From positions 1-64,000 of the forward strand of contig NZ_JBEWYP010000006.1 in the NCBI RefSeq assembly GCF_040566555.1: a stretch of 64,000 nucleotides of DNA. Direction: 5' to 3'. The stretch is from Sediminicola sp040566555. GTDB lineage: Bacteria > Bacteroidota > Bacteroidia > Flavobacteriales > Flavobacteriaceae. Position numbers and translations under genes: made by a program. This document shows, piece after piece, positions 22,790 to 32,200 of the stretch. The notes below the pieces were generated by a model that worked only from the letters and a program-made list of their open reading frames with translations, made no database searches and was not told where the DNA came from. Position 1 is the first letter of the stretch. Each line of letters starts with the position of its first letter.

Positions 22790-22817
22790 GAGCTATTTCA
22801 TATTCGCTAACAGACTA

Positions 22818-22845
22818 AAGGCTACCCATTCGGTAGCCTTTTATA
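22818..22845 (+). terminator. rho-independent terminator after lipoprotein gene
   Basis: Perfect arms AAGGCTACC and GGTAGCCTT with a five-base loop, followed by a T-rich tail. Confidence 0.88.
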
Positions 22846-23035
22846 TTTTGAAATTTCAGCTAATAACGCGGATCATATTTGACTTGTAGAATCTATAACC
22901 GTATAAATTTCACTATTTTTAGTCTTCAGGATATCCTGAAACTGATTTGATTAACCAAAATTACCAAATCACTCTCAATACTAATAGCTGTAGTTTTCTT
23001 ATTATAATAATCAACTCTAAACCTTATCTAAAACT

Positions 23036-23479
23036 ATGAAAATAAATAGGCTACAATTTTCAATTGATATTAAGGCAGGGAAAACCGAGATTTGGAAAGC
23101 GCTCTGGGACGAGAAGTCTTATCGGGATTGGGCCAGTGTATTCTTCGAAGGGTCCTATGCCATCACCGATGATTGGAAAGAAGGCAGTAAGGTTTTATTT
23201 CTTTCCCCAGATCAGAATGGCATCTACAGCATCATCAAAAAACACATACCCAATAAAATCATGATGTTTGAGCATCAGGGAAATGTAGTAAATGGAAAGG
23301 AACAACCCATAGATGATGAGACAAAAAAATGGTCGGGCACCACAGAAATGTATACGCTTACCGAAGGAACAGACTACAACACCCTTACCGTTGATATAGA
23401 TGTCCTGGATGAGCATCTCGACTTTATGAAAAACACTTTTCCAAAAGCATTGGAAAAGATAAAAAACAACTGCCTTTGA
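23036..23479 (+). CDS. SRPBCC domain protein (AHSA1-like)
   Basis: A 147-residue SRPBCC protein of the activator-of-Hsp90-ATPase-like type. It begins with a strand-helix unit (L-Q-F-S-I-D-I-K-A-G-K-T-E-I-W-K-A-L), has the W-K-E-G-S-K-V-L-F turn near residue 50 and the E-H-Q-G strand, and ends in a long amphipathic helix from about residue 125. Cytoplasmic, ligand unknown. This is the third SRPBCC gene in the window. Confidence 0.88.
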   Translation: MKINRLQFSIDIKAGKTEIWKALWDEKSYRDWASVFFEGSYAITDDWKEGSKVLFLSPDQNGIYSIIKKHIPNKIMMFEHQGNVVNGKEQPIDDETKKWSGTTEMYTLTEGTDYNTLTVDIDVLDEHLDFMKNTFPKALEKIKNNCL

Positions 23480-23630
23480 CAAGGCGTTTCTACCATGAAT
23501 AAGGCACATACATGTAGCTTTTGTACGTAATTACATTCAAAACAAGAATTGCAAGAATTAAAATAAAAACTGTGGGCAAAACTATACAAGAACCTGAAAG
23601 TGGTAAAACCTACCGCCTAACACTAATTTA

Positions 23631-24269
23631 ATGAGCAATAAAATTATCTTTTTCATCGGTGTCCTTGGAGTAAGTTTATTTGTTGCTTCTGCAATCATTG
23701 GTGGATTACTAATTGAAAATTATAGTGCCACAAGCCAATATATAAGTGAAACCTATGCTATTGACACTGAATACGGAACTAATTTAAGAATATATGGTAT
23801 TATCCCGAGTGGCATTCTATTGACCATATTTGCTTTTGTAGGAAATAAAATGTTTCCGGCATCCAAGCTAACTAAAATCGGATTTTATGGCCTAGGAATC
23901 TTTTATGGTATTGCAACTGTAATGGTTGGTGTCTTTCCCTGTGATAGTGGTTGCAATAAAGAGTTTATAGATCCGAGCATTTCTCAAATTATACATAATA
24001 TTATAGGGTTCTTAACCTATATATTCGTTCCTTTGAGTATTATCCTTATTGGTCTTGGACTAAAAAAATCACCATTTTACAATAGATTATCAAACCAAGC
24101 AATCATCTATGGTATCACAAGCATGCTGTTTGTATATTTATTGTTCTCTAACTCAGATCCTGCATATAATGGGATCTATCAGCGAATTATAGAGTCCGTA
24201 TTTGTTATTTGGATACTAACCTGTGCATTTAGCATAAAAAACAAAATCCCGGCGAGCAAGAATCTATAA
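23631..24269 (+). CDS. DUF998 family membrane protein
   Basis: A 212-residue integral membrane protein with about six helices. It matches the DUF998 pattern: an early Y-S-A-T-S-Q-Y-I-S-E-T-Y segment after helix 1, helix 2 near residues 55-75, G-V-F-P-C-D-S-G-C between helices 3 and 4, and S-Q-I-I-H-N-I-I-G-F. Function unknown; its topology recalls other small membrane proteins of the DUF998 group. Two Cys in the P-C-D-S-G-C loop could form a disulfide on the outer face. Confidence 0.87.
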   Translation: MSNKIIFFIGVLGVSLFVASAIIGGLLIENYSATSQYISETYAIDTEYGTNLRIYGIIPSGILLTIFAFVGNKMFPASKLTKIGFYGLGIFYGIATVMVGVFPCDSGCNKEFIDPSISQIIHNIIGFLTYIFVPLSIILIGLGLKKSPFYNRLSNQAIIYGITSMLFVYLLFSNSDPAYNGIYQRIIESVFVIWILTCAFSIKNKIPASKNL

Positions 24270-24312
24270 TTAAATGTAGCCGACTATCGGCAGGCCACGT
24301 GCGTATTATTAA

Positions 24313-25227
24313 ACGCCAGTAAAAATAAAAAGCATTCAAAATTCAACCGAAATACATATTGTACCCATTATCCCTTCCCCAATTCGACTTCAGGAATACG
24401 GGGTAGGTATTTTCCTTGCTGCACTCACCAAATCAGCGCTTAAAAAAGTACTTAAGAAAAAATTCATAACCGTTAATGAAGTGATTGCAACTTCTGCCAC
24501 TTTAATAAATGGAGGTGACCGCATATGCATATCTATTCCAAAAGAAGTCAGTTCGAATAAAAGACTGTTGTTTCCACTAAAAGTTTTATTTGAAGATGAT
24601 CATTTAGCAGTGATCCATAAGCCTGCGGGAATTTTGGTCAGCGGCAATAGCTTTAAAACCATTGCCAATGCCCTAGTGCAGAACCTGCAACAAAGTAATC
24701 TTCCTGATGCAACCAAACCTCAGCCTGTACATAGATTGGATTATGCAACCACAGGTGTTTTATTGGTTGGAAAAACGAGTAGTTGTATTCGTGCTTTAAA
24801 CAGCATGTTTGAAGACAAAAAGGTTAAAAAAACATATTATGCGGTTACAATTGGTGAAATGAAAGATGGAGGAGAAATCACTTCAGAAATTGACACCAAG
24901 AAATCACAATCGAATTATAAGGTATTCAAATCCGTTTTTTCAAAAAGATTCGGTAAACTCAACCTGGTCCAATTGGACCCTAAAACGGGCAGAAGGCACC
25001 AATTGCGCAAACATCTGTCCAGTATCGATAATCCGATATTAGGAGATGTAGCTTATGGAACTGAACATTTAATTTTAAGCGGCAAGGGCTTGTATCTACA
25101 TGCCTATTCGTTGAACTTTATACATCCATTTACCAATAAACCAGTCCATATAAAGGATGAATTTCCACAAAGGTTCAAGAAACTATTTACTTCTAAAATA
25201 GTGGAAAATACTGCTGACCTAGGCTAA
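24313..25227 (+). CDS. RluA family pseudouridine synthase, start codon unclear
   Basis: A pseudouridine synthase that isomerises uridines in rRNA or tRNA. The catalytic domain has H-K-P-A-G-I-L, H-R-L-D-Y-A-T-T-G with the catalytic Asp, and G-R-R-H-Q-L-R. The S4 RNA-binding domain (R-L-Q-E-Y-G-V then L-K-K-V-L-K-K-K-F-I-T-V-N-E) is also in frame upstream of the GTG at 24,481, but between the in-frame stop ending at 24,312 and this GTG there is no ATG, GTG or TTG codon. Either ATA 24,325 or ATT 24,334 is used, or the original start was mutated. The GTG alone would delete the S4 domain. The stop lies inside the orphan cassette-site fragment that follows. Confidence 0.8.
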   Translation, partial: TPVKIKSIQNSTEIHIVPIIPSPIRLQEYGVGIFLAALTKSALKKVLKKKFITVNEVIATSATLINGGDRICISIPKEVSSNKRLLFPLKVLFEDDHLAVIHKPAGILVSGNSFKTIANALVQNLQQSNLPDATKPQPVHRLDYATTGVLLVGKTSSCIRALNSMFEDKKVKKTYYAVTIGEMKDGGEITSEIDTKKSQSNYKVFKSVFSKRFGKLNLVQLDPKTGRRHQLRKHLSSIDNPILGDVAYGTEHLILSGKGLYLHAYSLNFIHPFTNKPVHIKDEFPQRFKKLFTSKIVENTADLG

Positions 25228-25280
25228 AATGCATTGTTTAGCATATATACTACAATACAATAGTTTTCGTATATTTATTT
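25222..25280 (+). repeat. orphan type C cassette-site fragment
   Basis: GGCTAAAATGCATTGTTTAG, then CATATATACTACAATACAAT and AGTTTTCG, aligns base by base with GGCTATAATCCATTATTTAG ... TTTTCG of site 3 (about 42 of 48 identical). The right half of the site is not recognisable. Same orientation as in the array. Confidence 0.72.
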
Positions 25281-25367
25281 GATTCTTAACCCCTTAGCTA
25301 GATCTAGTTTGTATCTATATTCAATAAGGGCTTCTAGACTTTGACATTAGCTTGAATCGAATACGTC

Positions 25368-27299
25368 ATGAAAACTCAAAACAAAATATTTATAATTTTT
25401 TTACTTTCGGTAGCTTTTCTCGACATGGTCTATAGTCAGAATGTACCACGGCAGTTGATGAAGGAGTTTCCGAGTTGGATTAACGAAAAAGGAGAAAGAC
25501 CTCATCCAGATGCAAAAATCCTAGAAAATGGTCTTTTTACACATATTGCACCTGTAACAGAACTGTATTCTGATTCAAATAAGAAATTTGCAGGAACACG
25601 GGATGGGAAGCTATATTTGCGCAATCAAACCACAGACTCTATAAAAATTTTATTGGAGCCCGACCATGACTGGTATTGGTCAATGTCCAATGCCATGTGG
25701 TCTCCTAATGGGATATACCTTGCTTCCAAACAAATAGATGATAGTAAAGTGCCTGAAATTGAAATCATCAAGTCAAATCCAAAAGAAACAATTAAAAAAA
25801 AATATAGCCGAGCCGGTGATGCTTTGCCTGAACACCGTTTTTATGTTATCAATGTTAAAACTGGGGACAAGGTTGAAGTTAAGCGTAATGAGAATCTCCC
25901 ATATATCCATTTATTACAATGGAGCAATGACAGCCAAGAATTGTATTTTTTAATGTCTGATAGATTGTTGAAGGAAGTTCTTCTAATATCTGTTGATGCT
26001 AAAACCGGTAAGGAAACCATATTATTATCTGAAACCTCTGACACCTATTTAATTGGACTTGATTTACTGCAAGGATACAGTAAACGACTTATCGACAGTA
26101 AACAGGTGGTTTTTCTTGAAGATCGCAATCAATTCACATGGATGAGCGAGCGCAACGGATACAACCAAATTTATCTGTATGATGATCTTGGAAACCTTGT
26201 TAGGCCATTGACAACATTTTCAGAAAATAGAATTGTGATTTCCATAGTTGAAATTGACAAGCTGAATGATTGGATCTATTTTAAAGCACATGCAAATAAA
26301 AACGACCCTTATGAAATACAACTGTTCAGAACCAATTTGAACAATCCAGGTATAGAAAAAATAACTGATGCTTCGGGAATCCTGGATGTTTTTTTTCAGG
26401 AGAGTAAGGACACTTTATGGTTATTTCGGTCACAACTTCCCAAAACGCTGCAAATAGAACGTTACGCTATTGATGGAAGATATATTGATACGCCCTGGCA
26501 AGTTGATTCATCAATTATATCCGATAACCAGTTAAATCACGAGTACGAATGGGTCATGGCAGCAGATGGCACCACGCAATTACAGAGTTTAATCTTAAAA
26601 CCCATGGACTTTGATCCCAACAGGAAATATCCGGTTGTAGAGTATATTTATGGAGCTTCATTCAACAATGTAGTGGTGAGAGACCTACTTAACAATTGGC
26701 TTTGGGATATGAACAAGTTGGTACAAGAGGGAATTATTGTTGTATTTATAGATGGTAGGGGCACATCAGAAAGAGGAAAAAAATTTCAGGACTATAGTTA
26801 CGGGAAATTTGGTCAAATTGAATTGCAGGACCATATTGGAGCTTTAAAACAACTCGGCAAAAAAAGGCCGTATATGGACTTAAACCGAGTTGGAGTATTT
26901 GGACATAGTTGGGGAGGTCATTTTGCATTAAGAGCTTTATTGGAGGCACCAGAGTTTTATAAAGCAGGCCATATTAACGCCGCAGCCCTAGATCCTATTG
27001 ATTTTAGAATTGCAATTGAACCATTCATGGGATGTTTACCTGATGAATGCCCGGAGAAATATAAAAAGTCGGCAATCTCTAATAAATTAAATCGGCTTAA
27101 AGCTCCATTGATGATAGTCCATGGAACCTACGATGATGATGTGCCTATTGATGATTCATACAAACTTGTTAGTCAATTGGAAAAGTTGAACTATAACAAT
27201 TATGAATTTGTTGTTTATGATGGTGCAGACCATATTGTAATGAGAGATAGGAACTGGCTGCCTCAAATGATTAAGTTCTTTATTACCAAATTGAAATGA
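25368..27299 (+). CDS. S9 family prolyl oligopeptidase-type peptidase (DPP IV-like)
   Basis: A 643-residue exported serine peptidase with a signal peptide (F-I-I-F-L-L-S-V-A-F-L, cleavage near residue 24). An N-terminal beta-propeller (about 50-385) precedes an alpha/beta-hydrolase domain. The catalytic triad is readable: Ser514 in G-H-S-W-G-G, Asp near 589 in H-G-T-Y-D-D-D-V-P and His622 in G-A-D-H. It is shorter than classical DPP IV (about 720 residues), the propeller being reduced. It probably removes dipeptides or cleaves small peptides in the periplasm. Monocistronic by spacing. Confidence 0.93.
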   Translation: MKTQNKIFIIFLLSVAFLDMVYSQNVPRQLMKEFPSWINEKGERPHPDAKILENGLFTHIAPVTELYSDSNKKFAGTRDGKLYLRNQTTDSIKILLEPDHDWYWSMSNAMWSPNGIYLASKQIDDSKVPEIEIIKSNPKETIKKKYSRAGDALPEHRFYVINVKTGDKVEVKRNENLPYIHLLQWSNDSQELYFLMSDRLLKEVLLISVDAKTGKETILLSETSDTYLIGLDLLQGYSKRLIDSKQVVFLEDRNQFTWMSERNGYNQIYLYDDLGNLVRPLTTFSENRIVISIVEIDKLNDWIYFKAHANKNDPYEIQLFRTNLNNPGIEKITDASGILDVFFQESKDTLWLFRSQLPKTLQIERYAIDGRYIDTPWQVDSSIISDNQLNHEYEWVMAADGTTQLQSLILKPMDFDPNRKYPVVEYIYGASFNNVVVRDLLNNWLWDMNKLVQEGIIVVFIDGRGTSERGKKFQDYSYGKFGQIELQDHIGALKQLGKKRPYMDLNRVGVFGHSWGGHFALRALLEAPEFYKAGHINAAALDPIDFRIAIEPFMGCLPDECPEKYKKSAISNKLNRLKAPLMIVHGTYDDDVPIDDSYKLVSQLEKLNYNNYEFVVYDGADHIVMRDRNWLPQMIKFFITKLK

Positions 27300-27341
27300 C
27301 ATAACTCTTGGAGACGCAACCAACCAAAAAAAACCAAAATT

Positions 27342-28121
27342 TTACCTCAGTTTCTCGCTCAAATATTTCCAATATCGTTTTGGCACATGCCGGACATGAA
27401 GTTTCATGTTTTTTCGCGATGGTATATTGGTGCTTTCAAAATAGTCTTGCCATAAGGTCTGGAATTCCAATTCTTCGGCCGCAAAAAAATCTCCGGACGT
27501 TTTAGTGGCATCGAAATTTTCTGGTAATGATAGGTTCATAATATCTACCTTCTCCAAATCGTAGAAGAGTCCGTAATTGCGCTTAAGGTCATAGATTACC
27601 CATTTTTGGTCCGCATAGCGACGTTTGAAATGGATGGAAATAAGGGGCAAAACATCAAAATCGGGCGATATGGTAGCAAAATACATATCGTCTTTAGTTA
27701 ATCTGAACCGCACAAAAGCTTCCATTCGATGTTTTTCCCGACCAACACTTTTTGCAATTTGGGTCACTTTTAGTACATCTTGGTCGCCAAAGTCAGAATC
27801 AATTGGCATAGTGCTTTTTAATGCAGCTTGTATATAGCGCAACAACAGATTCTCTATCTGATGCTGCTCACTTAAAAATGCATAGTACAAACGAGAGCTT
27901 CCAGTCGCCGTCGTTTTCTTTTTAATCCCCTTCCAAACCCTATCTGATTTATTATGATCTGTTAGTACCTCATCGCTGCTACCAAACAACGACTCTTGAG
28001 CATGGTTTTTTTTTTGGATATTGACCTGTTTTAATTTCAAATCATAGACCTGAAATACGCACGTCAGAAATCCATCAAAAGTGCCATCGTAAACGAGTGT
28101 GATTTCTTGAGGCACCAACAT
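27342..28121 (-). CDS. TIGR03915 family DNA-metabolism protein
   Basis: A 259-residue protein of the TIGR03915 family, whose genes sit almost always next to the radical SAM partner encoded just upstream. Recognised by the opening Y-D-G-T-F-D-G-F-L-T-C-V-F and the ending H-V-R-H-V-P-K-R-Y-W-K-Y-L. In some bacteria this domain is fused to a uracil-DNA-glycosylase-like domain, which is absent here. A role in DNA repair or modification is proposed for the pair but not established. Its ATG directly follows the partner's stop codon (TAGATG), so translation is coupled. Confidence 0.92.
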   Translation of the reverse strand: MLVPQEITLVYDGTFDGFLTCVFQVYDLKLKQVNIQKKNHAQESLFGSSDEVLTDHNKSDRVWKGIKKKTTATGSSRLYYAFLSEQHQIENLLLRYIQAALKSTMPIDSDFGDQDVLKVTQIAKSVGREKHRMEAFVRFRLTKDDMYFATISPDFDVLPLISIHFKRRYADQKWVIYDLKRNYGLFYDLEKVDIMNLSLPENFDATKTSGDFFAAEELEFQTLWQDYFESTNIPSRKNMKLHVRHVPKRYWKYLSEKLR

Positions 28122-29384
28122 CTATTCAAATAAATTCAATTGTGAACTCAAGACTTTTTGATATTTACTCGTGGAGTTTTGAAGAATAAGTGATTTAAGT
28201 TGCGGTCCTGTTAAATCCCGACGCTCAAAATCCCTTGATTCGCAGATTAGAAAATATTTTGCCCTGTTCAATGCCACGCCCATTCTGTGCAAATGTTCCC
28301 AATTGAGACTGCGAAAGCGTCTAGCCTCTATAATTTTATGAACAGACTTCATTCCCAGTCCTGGAACGCGTGCCAACATTCTTTTCTCGGCCCTGTTCAC
28401 ATCTACTGGAAATTGATCTAAATTACGAAGGGCCCAACCTAATTTTGGATCTACATCCAAATCGAGATTCTGGTGTTCATTGTTCAATATCTCATGAACC
28501 TCAAACCCATAAAAGCGCATCAACCAATCCGTCTGATATAAGCGGTTTTCTCGGAGCATTGGAACATCTGTTCCAATTTGCGGCAAACGTGGATCATAAC
28601 TGATCGGTATATACCCAGAATAATAAACGCGCTTCAAATTAAAGTTTTTGTAGAAGTAATTGGAAGTCCACATTATCTGCTGATCACTTTCGCCACTGGC
28701 GCCAATAATCATTTGTGTACTTTGACCCCCAGGCGCAAACTTTGGTGTGCTCTTAATAATGTCCTTTTCAGATTTATAAAGGATAATTTCATTTTTAACT
28801 TTCACCATTGGATTTATAAAGTCTTCCCTCTTTTTCTCGGGTGCCAAGAGTTTTAAACCTTCTCTTGTCGGAATCTCAATATTAACACTCAACCTATCGG
28901 CATAGAGACCAGCTTCCCTCATTAATTCATCAGAAGCTCCCGGAATTGATTTTAGGTGGATATATCCATTGAAATTTTCTTCCAACCGCAGCTTCTTCGC
29001 AACTGCCACCAAGCGCTCCATTGTATAATCTGCACTTTTAAAAATTCCAGAACTCAAGAACAAACCTTCTATATAATTACGACGGTAAAAGTTAATGGTC
29101 AAGTCTACCACTTCCTGAACTTGAAATGCAGCTCGCTTTATGTCGTTACTTTTTCGTGTGACACAATACGCGCAATCGAAAATGCAATAATTGGTCAATA
29201 AAATTTTCAACAAGGATACACAACGACCATCTTCTGTATACGAATGACAGATACCCATCCCAGTGGCATCACCAAGACCCTTGCTAGCATTACTTCGCTT
29301 ACTGCCACTGGAAGCGCAGGATACATCATATTTAGCGGCATCTGCGAGTATTTTTAATTTTTCTTGCGTTCGTTCAAAGGACAT
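28122..29384 (-). CDS. radical SAM protein, TIGR03916 family (putative DNA modification/repair)
   Basis: A 420-residue radical SAM enzyme. The 4Fe-4S motif is C-I-F-D-C-A-Y-C near residues 69-76, preceded by L-K-I-L-L-T-N-Y, and the C-terminal part holds a helix-hairpin-helix DNA-binding element (L-A-R-V-P-G-L-G-M-K-S-V-H-K-I) near residue 340. This pairing of iron-sulfur radical chemistry with a DNA-binding hairpin is why the family is annotated as DNA modification or repair; the reaction is unknown. First gene of a two-gene minus-strand operon. Confidence 0.93.
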   Translation of the reverse strand: MSFERTQEKLKILADAAKYDVSCASSGSKRSNASKGLGDATGMGICHSYTEDGRCVSLLKILLTNYCIFDCAYCVTRKSNDIKRAAFQVQEVVDLTINFYRRNYIEGLFLSSGIFKSADYTMERLVAVAKKLRLEENFNGYIHLKSIPGASDELMREAGLYADRLSVNIEIPTREGLKLLAPEKKREDFINPMVKVKNEIILYKSEKDIIKSTPKFAPGGQSTQMIIGASGESDQQIMWTSNYFYKNFNLKRVYYSGYIPISYDPRLPQIGTDVPMLRENRLYQTDWLMRFYGFEVHEILNNEHQNLDLDVDPKLGWALRNLDQFPVDVNRAEKRMLARVPGLGMKSVHKIIEARRFRSLNWEHLHRMGVALNRAKYFLICESRDFERRDLTGPQLKSLILQNSTSKYQKVLSSQLNLFE

Positions 29385-30021
29385 AAATGGGGTGATTTTG
29401 TGAACTTTATTTGTAATAATTCACCGATGATAAAGTAAGCAGTGTTTGCAATAATTATGCCAATCCACATAAAAAACAAACCTTCCCTCCCACTAATACT
29501 TAATCATTGGCAAGTCGCTATAAAATTTAGTTTTGTTATATGCCCCTTCAAATTTTAGGCCATGTCCTATCCTTAAATCAAGGATAGATGACAAGAGTCT
29601 TTAACTTAAAATATAATGGCACTAAGGGTCTTCATATATGATGTAAAGAATGGTATAATACGTGGTTACAATTGCCCCTTCACAAACCTTTAAAATAATA
29701 GACAAGAAATTCCATTTTATTTCTTCTTCACTACCTCTCTCTTGAACTATACACGGAATAAATGTAAAAACATAGGTAATAACACACCTTTTAAAATTGA
29801 ACCGATTAACTAAAATCGGTTACAACGTTTCTACCCCCCTAATTAGCCTATTTACTGTAAATCAAAAATTTTCGCAATTATAATCCGACTCATAACTCAG
29901 CAACAGATTCCTAGATTAACCTATAACAGCAATTGATAAAGGTTGTGAATATTAAATTTTTGAATCATCATAGGATTGAAATTATACTTTGGTATTGGGC
30001 CAATTTTCCCATTGATGTGCA
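29385..30021. other. 637-base gap without a gene, containing a cassette-site remnant
   Basis: Between the divergent start of the radical SAM gene and the 3' end of a permease gene. It contains a short perfect hairpin TATCCTT-AAATC-AAGGATA (29,569-29,586) and the orphan type C site listed separately. No frame of convincing length. Confidence 0.6.
29818..29933 (+). repeat. orphan type C attC-like site, nearly full length
   Basis: A left-core-like GGTTACAAC (29,818-29,826) is followed by TTAGCCTATTTACTGTAAAT and TTTTCGCAATTATAATCCGA, aligning with site 3. The right half CTCAGCAACAGATTC-CTAGATTAACC-TATAAC corresponds to CTCAACAACGGAATC-ATAGCCTAACC-GTTAC. No cassette gene follows, because the next coding region is on the opposite strand. 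Confidence 0.68.
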
Positions 30022-31251
30022 TTACACTACGGCCACTATCTTATACGCAAGGAATACAATGCATAGAATGGTGGCAATCAGGGGCAGGAAAAACTTCCGG
30101 TTCCCCCAACATTTCTTCTTGCCAAAATCCATAAACGCCAACTTTACCTGTGAGAGGTTTACGAGCACGAAGACGCTAATGATAACGTAGCTGGTCATGT
30201 TGGCAAGTTGAACAATAGGGAGGAATACGGCCAAGACCACAATCCCAATGGAAATGACGATGGTGGCCAACAAAGGAGTCCGAAACTTCTTATGTACCCT
30301 GTGAAACAATTTTGGTGCGCTGTTCTGACCGGCCAATCCGTAAAGGACCCTTGAGCCCATAATTACCTGAGCCAAAACCCCGTTTAATACCGCAACCAAA
30401 CTAATCACACTTATAAAATAAGCGTAATGCTGCCCTTTGTTAGCCACAATTTCCGCCATAGGGGCATCTGTGGATGAAAGCTCAGTCAGCGGTAAGGATA
30501 TTACGGCTACAACGGCTACAGCTACGTAGAGGGTCAATGCGATGAATAAACTGCCCATAATGGCCACGGGCATGCTCTTTTTCGGGTTTTTGGCCTCCTC
30601 GGCAACATTTGCCAAGTCTTCGAAGCCAACAAAAGCATAGAAAGCCAAGAACGCGCCTTGAAACACTGCTAATACATCATAACCAGGTGCCCTAACGAAC
30701 ATTTGTGAAAAATGCGAAGTAAATTTCTCTATATCGATGTCTGCCACAAAGATGACAAATAGGAGTCCACCAACCTCAATCAGTGTTATGAACCCTATTA
30801 CATTCAAAGATTCACCAATACCCCATATGGCGAGCATACAAAGGAGCGTCATACTAACGATGATGACCAATGCATCGGGGATTTCTATGAACACGTCCAA
30901 GTAACCAACAAATCCTTTGATGATGGCTGCAGCTGAAATGAACCCGGTAAAAATCACACCCCACCCAACCAAGGTGGCCAATCGCTTAGAGTTGAATGCA
31001 TTTTTCACATAGACAATTTCCCCCCCACTTTTCGGAAACCGCGGCGAAAGAAGGGAATAGGAGTAAGCGGTCAATCCTGCTAAAACACCGGCAATTAGGA
31101 ACGAAAGGGGAGCCAGCGATCCGGCATATCCTGCCACTTTTCCCACCAGCACATAAATACCTGCACCCAACATGGTTCCAATTCCATACAAGAGAATTTG
31201 AACTGTACCGAGTTGTTTCTTTAGCCCTACACCTTCCTGTCCACCGTCCAT
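30022..31251 (-). CDS. APC family permease
   Basis: A 409-residue transporter with about 12 membrane helices. The first helix carries the G-T-M-L-G-A-G-I-Y-V-L substrate loop of the amino acid-polyamine-organocation superfamily, and the sixth has Y-A-F-V-G-F-E-D-L-A-N-V-A-E-E. It is of the cationic amino acid transporter type rather than like the first permease at 15.2 kb; sequence similarity between the two is limited to the family loops. Substrate unknown. The coding region is isolated on both sides. Confidence 0.92.
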   Translation of the reverse strand: MDGGQEGVGLKKQLGTVQILLYGIGTMLGAGIYVLVGKVAGYAGSLAPLSFLIAGVLAGLTAYSYSLLSPRFPKSGGEIVYVKNAFNSKRLATLVGWGVIFTGFISAAAIIKGFVGYLDVFIEIPDALVIIVSMTLLCMLAIWGIGESLNVIGFITLIEVGGLLFVIFVADIDIEKFTSHFSQMFVRAPGYDVLAVFQGAFLAFYAFVGFEDLANVAEEAKNPKKSMPVAIMGSLFIALTLYVAVAVVAVISLPLTELSSTDAPMAEIVANKGQHYAYFISVISLVAVLNGVLAQVIMGSRVLYGLAGQNSAPKLFHRVHKKFRTPLLATIVISIGIVVLAVFLPIVQLANMTSYVIISVFVLVNLSQVKLAFMDFGKKKCWGNRKFFLPLIATILCIVFLAYKIVAVV

Positions 31252-31578
31252 ACTTAAGGATTTCTCCCTAAGTTAAGGGATTGTTTAATGAGAAATATAA
31301 AAGAGGCTTTTTTTCTCCATACCACATGTGCATTTAGTTTGTTGATCCTAGGTCCTTCAATTAGCAACTTATCTCTATGAATAATCGGCCTTTTCCCATC
31401 TGAAACGAAGCAGACTGAATAGGATGTAGTAAATAGCGGTTTAGAGGTTTCCCTAAACCATTCTTGTATTTATTAAGTATCTTGCTTATAGAATAGTAAA
31501 TCCAATCATGTACCTATTGCTGTCCAAGATTGTTGCTGGTCATTTTAAAAAATGAACCCATTCAAATCAACTCCATAA
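31252..31578. other. 327-base divergent intergenic region
   Basis: Lies between two divergently transcribed genes, so it should hold promoters for both. I see no clear TTG/TAnnTTTG pair, no hairpin and no repeat. Confidence 0.4.
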
Positions 31579-31974
31579 ATGAAATTAATCATCAAACTAT
31601 TTGGAATATTACTGTTGGTGGCGGGGATATCGCTGCTTATTTATCCTGAACTCATTATCGGTTGGATAGGAGATAATATAGAGAACACCTCACTGTATAT
31701 CACTGCTATAATTGTGAGGTTGGTTATTGGTCTTTTATTTATAGTGGTTGCCAAGCAATCAAAATATCCTGTGGCAATTAAACTTTTCGGTTACCTGTTC
31801 ATAGCAGCCTCTTTTGTCTTAATTTTTATAGGTCATGTTGGTTTTCAACACCTTATCAACTCCGTTATTCCCGAAGTGGAACCCTATGCTCCGTTGAGCG
31901 GTGTCCTTAGTATGGTGTTTGGCGGATTTATTATTTATGCTTTTACGGCAAATAAAAAAACAGAGCGGAAATAA
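31579..31974 (+). CDS. small four-helix membrane protein
   Basis: A 131-residue protein with four hydrophobic helices, at about residues 4-22, 38-58, 66-85 and 105-124, short loops and a basic C-terminus. Function unknown; similar small proteins are annotated only as membrane proteins. An inverted repeat ACCACAA/TTGTGGT just after the stop (about 31,985-32,003) may act as a weak terminator. Confidence 0.8.
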   Translation: MKLIIKLFGILLLVAGISLLIYPELIIGWIGDNIENTSLYITAIIVRLVIGLLFIVVAKQSKYPVAIKLFGYLFIAASFVLIFIGHVGFQHLINSVIPEVEPYAPLSGVLSMVFGGFIIYAFTANKKTERK

Positions 31975-32200
31975 ATCTAGGCGTACCACAAACAAGTTGT
32001 GGTTCTTGGTATTGAAATTTCCCAAATATAAATCCTATCAATTAACTATCTTAGTGCAAGCTGAACATTTCCGGTGCAATGGTCTCATTTCAAATCCAAT
32101 ATAAGTGCATAACTATACTGATTGAACATGGCTATTTTTCACTTTAGATTTAGGAATAAAAATTAATTTTACATCATATTTAATATTTGAACCCTTCACA

